DNA from: Sphingomonadales bacterium | GTDB lineage: Bacteria; Pseudomonadota; Alphaproteobacteria; Sphingomonadales; Sphingomonadaceae | Assembly: GCA_024636595.1 (NCBI GenBank) | Contig: JAGXGT010000163.1 | Span: 1-5,207, forward strand | Direction of reading: 5' to 3' | Length of the DNA stretch: 5,207 nt | Part shown: positions 3,927 to 5,207 of the stretch, piece by piece | Position numbering within the stretch: the first letter of the stretch is position 1 | Layout of the letters: each line of letters begins with the position of its first letter | Translations under genes and position numbers: made by a program | Notes under the pieces: model-generated | What the model saw: only the letters and a program-made list of their open reading frames with translations | Databases searched by the model: none | Told to the model about the DNA's origin: nothing

Positions 3927-5207
3927 ATGACAAGAATCAACACGCTCCTCATTGCCAATCGCGGCGAGATCGCCTGCCGAGTGATGCGCACGGCCAAAGC
4001 GCTCGGCATGCGCACGGTCGCGGTCTATTCCGACGCCGATGCCGATGCCCCCCATGTCAAAATGGCCGATGATGCGGTGCGCATTGGCCCCGCCCCGGTC
4101 AACGAATCCTATCTGCTGATAGACAGGATCATTCAGGCAGCAAAGGACACAGGCGCCGACGCGATTCATCCCGGCTATGGTTTTCTCTCTGAGAACGCAG
4201 CTTTCTCCAAAGCTTGTGCCGAAGCGGATATCATCTTTGTAGGACCACCGGAAAAGGCGATCGACGTGATGGGCGACAAGGCCCGCTCCAAGCGCGCGAT
4301 GATCACTGCTGGCGTCCCCTGCGTGCCCGGCTATCAGGGCGATGATCAGGCGGACGACGTGCTGATCGGCGAAGCGGAGAAAATCGGCGTGCCGCTGATG
4401 GTCAAGGCCGCAGCTGGCGGCGGTGGTCGTGGCATGCGTCTAGTCCATGATCTGAAAGACGTGCCCAATGCGATCAAGCTCGCCCGGTCCGAAGCAGAAA
4501 ATGCCTTTGGCAATGGCGAGCTGATTCTCGAAAAAGCGATCATCAAGCCGCGCCATGTAGAGATCCAGGTCTTCGCCGACAGCCACGGCAATACCATCCA
4601 CCTCGGCGAACGCGATTGCTCCGTCCAGCGGCGGCACCAGAAAGTGATCGAGGAAGCGCCATGCCCCGTCATGACGCCGGAGCTGCGGGAGCAGATGGGC
4701 GCTGCGGCGGTGGAGGCAGCGAAAGCGGTCGATTATGTCGGTGCCGGCACAGTTGAATTTCTGCTCGACCAGGCGGGCGGCTTCTATTTTCTGGAAATGA
4801 ACACAAGGCTGCAGGTCGAGCATCCGGTGACCGAGGAGATCACCGGACTCGATCTGGTGGCGCTGCAGCTGAAAGTTGCGTCAGGCGACTTATTGGGTCT
4901 CGAACAGAAGGACATCACGCTCACCGGCCATGCGATGGAAGTCCGGCTCTATGCCGAGGATCCGGCGGATGATTTTCTGCCCAGCACCGGCCCGGTCCAC
5001 TTGTGGAAGCCTTCGGACCTGTCGCGGGTCGACAGCGGCATCGAAAGCGGCGGCGAGGTTTCGCCCTTTTACGATTCGATGGTCGCCAAGATCATCACCC
5101 ACGGCACCACCCGCGATGAAGCCCGGCGGCGCATGATCAAGGCGCTATCGGAAACCGCTCTGTTCGGTCCAAAGACCAACCGCGATTTCCTGATCGATGC
5201 GCTGGAC
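3927..5207 (+). CDS. Acyl-CoA carboxylase alpha subunit, biotin carboxylase part (3' end outside window)
   Basis: The frame is open from ATG 3927 to the window edge, giving 427 residues with no stop. It holds the whole ATP-grasp biotin carboxylase region: LLIANRGEIACRVMR at the N-terminus, HPGYGFLSEN (81-90), glycine-rich loop AAAGGGGRGM (161-170), PRHVEIQVFAD (208-218), ERDCSVQRRHQKVIEEAP (228-245) and FLEMNTRLQVEHPVTE (288-303). Catalytic and ATP residues of E. coli AccC all have counterparts two or fewer positions away: Lys118, Lys160, Glu277, Glu290, Asn292, Arg294, Glu298 and Arg340. The enzyme uses ATP and bicarbonate to carboxylate biotin; the biotin-carrier domain with its lysine motif should lie beyond the edge, as MCC/GCC alpha subunits run to about 650-670 residues. 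RVDSGIESGGEVSPFYDSMVAKI (367-389) resembles LiuD/AtuF-type alpha subunits. It pairs with the beta subunit encoded upstream. Family certain; substrate class inferred from context. Confidence 0.94.
   Translation, partial: MTRINTLLIANRGEIACRVMRTAKALGMRTVAVYSDADADAPHVKMADDAVRIGPAPVNESYLLIDRIIQAAKDTGADAIHPGYGFLSENAAFSKACAEADIIFVGPPEKAIDVMGDKARSKRAMITAGVPCVPGYQGDDQADDVLIGEAEKIGVPLMVKAAAGGGGRGMRLVHDLKDVPNAIKLARSEAENAFGNGELILEKAIIKPRHVEIQVFADSHGNTIHLGERDCSVQRRHQKVIEEAPCPVMTPELREQMGAAAVEAAKAVDYVGAGTVEFLLDQAGGFYFLEMNTRLQVEHPVTEEITGLDLVALQLKVASGDLLGLEQKDITLTGHAMEVRLYAEDPADDFLPSTGPVHLWKPSDLSRVDSGIESGGEVSPFYDSMVAKIITHGTTRDEARRRMIKALSETALFGPKTNRDFLIDALD

Overview
The window looks like chromosomal DNA from an alphaproteobacterium, most probably a sphingomonad (Sphingomonadales). 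This rests on the moderately high GC content and GC-biased third codon positions, the family resemblance of the proteins, and two intergenic palindromic repeats whose cores (CTCCGCA/TGCGGAG with a CTTGA loop, and CCTGAA/TTCAGG paired with TGCTGAA/TTCAGCA) I recall as common in sphingomonad genomes. The placement is inference from memory, not a database result.

Layout, left to right. (1) The 3' end of a FadB/FadJ-type 3-hydroxyacyl-CoA dehydrogenase (+) ends at 370. (2) A compact hairpin with T-runs on both strands sits between it and a convergent TetR-family regulator gene (-, 423-1148) and probably terminates both. (3) A 121-bp divergent intergenic region holds a perfect 6-5-6 inverted repeat lying inside the candidate promoters of both flanking genes. 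(4) A rightward catabolic operon follows: acyl-CoA carboxylase beta subunit (carboxyltransferase, 1270-2892), enoyl-CoA hydratase of the methylglutaconyl/isohexenylglutaconyl type (3008-3820), and the biotin carboxylase half of the acyl-CoA carboxylase alpha subunit (3927 to beyond the right edge). Each of the two intra-operon gaps (115 and 106 bp) is largely filled by a different structured repeat. There is no gene-free stretch over 300 bp, and I saw no tRNA, rRNA, CRISPR array or insertion sequence.

How the genes may work together. The order beta - hydratase - alpha is that of the leucine/isovalerate (liu) and acyclic terpene (atu) pathways. There a beta-methyl-branched 2-enoyl-CoA is carboxylated on its methyl group, and the glutaconyl-type product is hydrated before a lyase cleaves it. 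A divergent TetR regulator fits atu (AtuR is TetR-family) better than liu (LiuR is MerR-family). The acyl-CoA dehydrogenase that lies between beta subunit and hydratase in atu is absent here, and no lyase is visible. The beta subunit also departs from the usual family motifs at two places. The safest reading is a TetR-controlled operon for breaking down a branched or terpenoid acyl-CoA whose substrate cannot be fixed from this window, beside a beta-oxidation gene.
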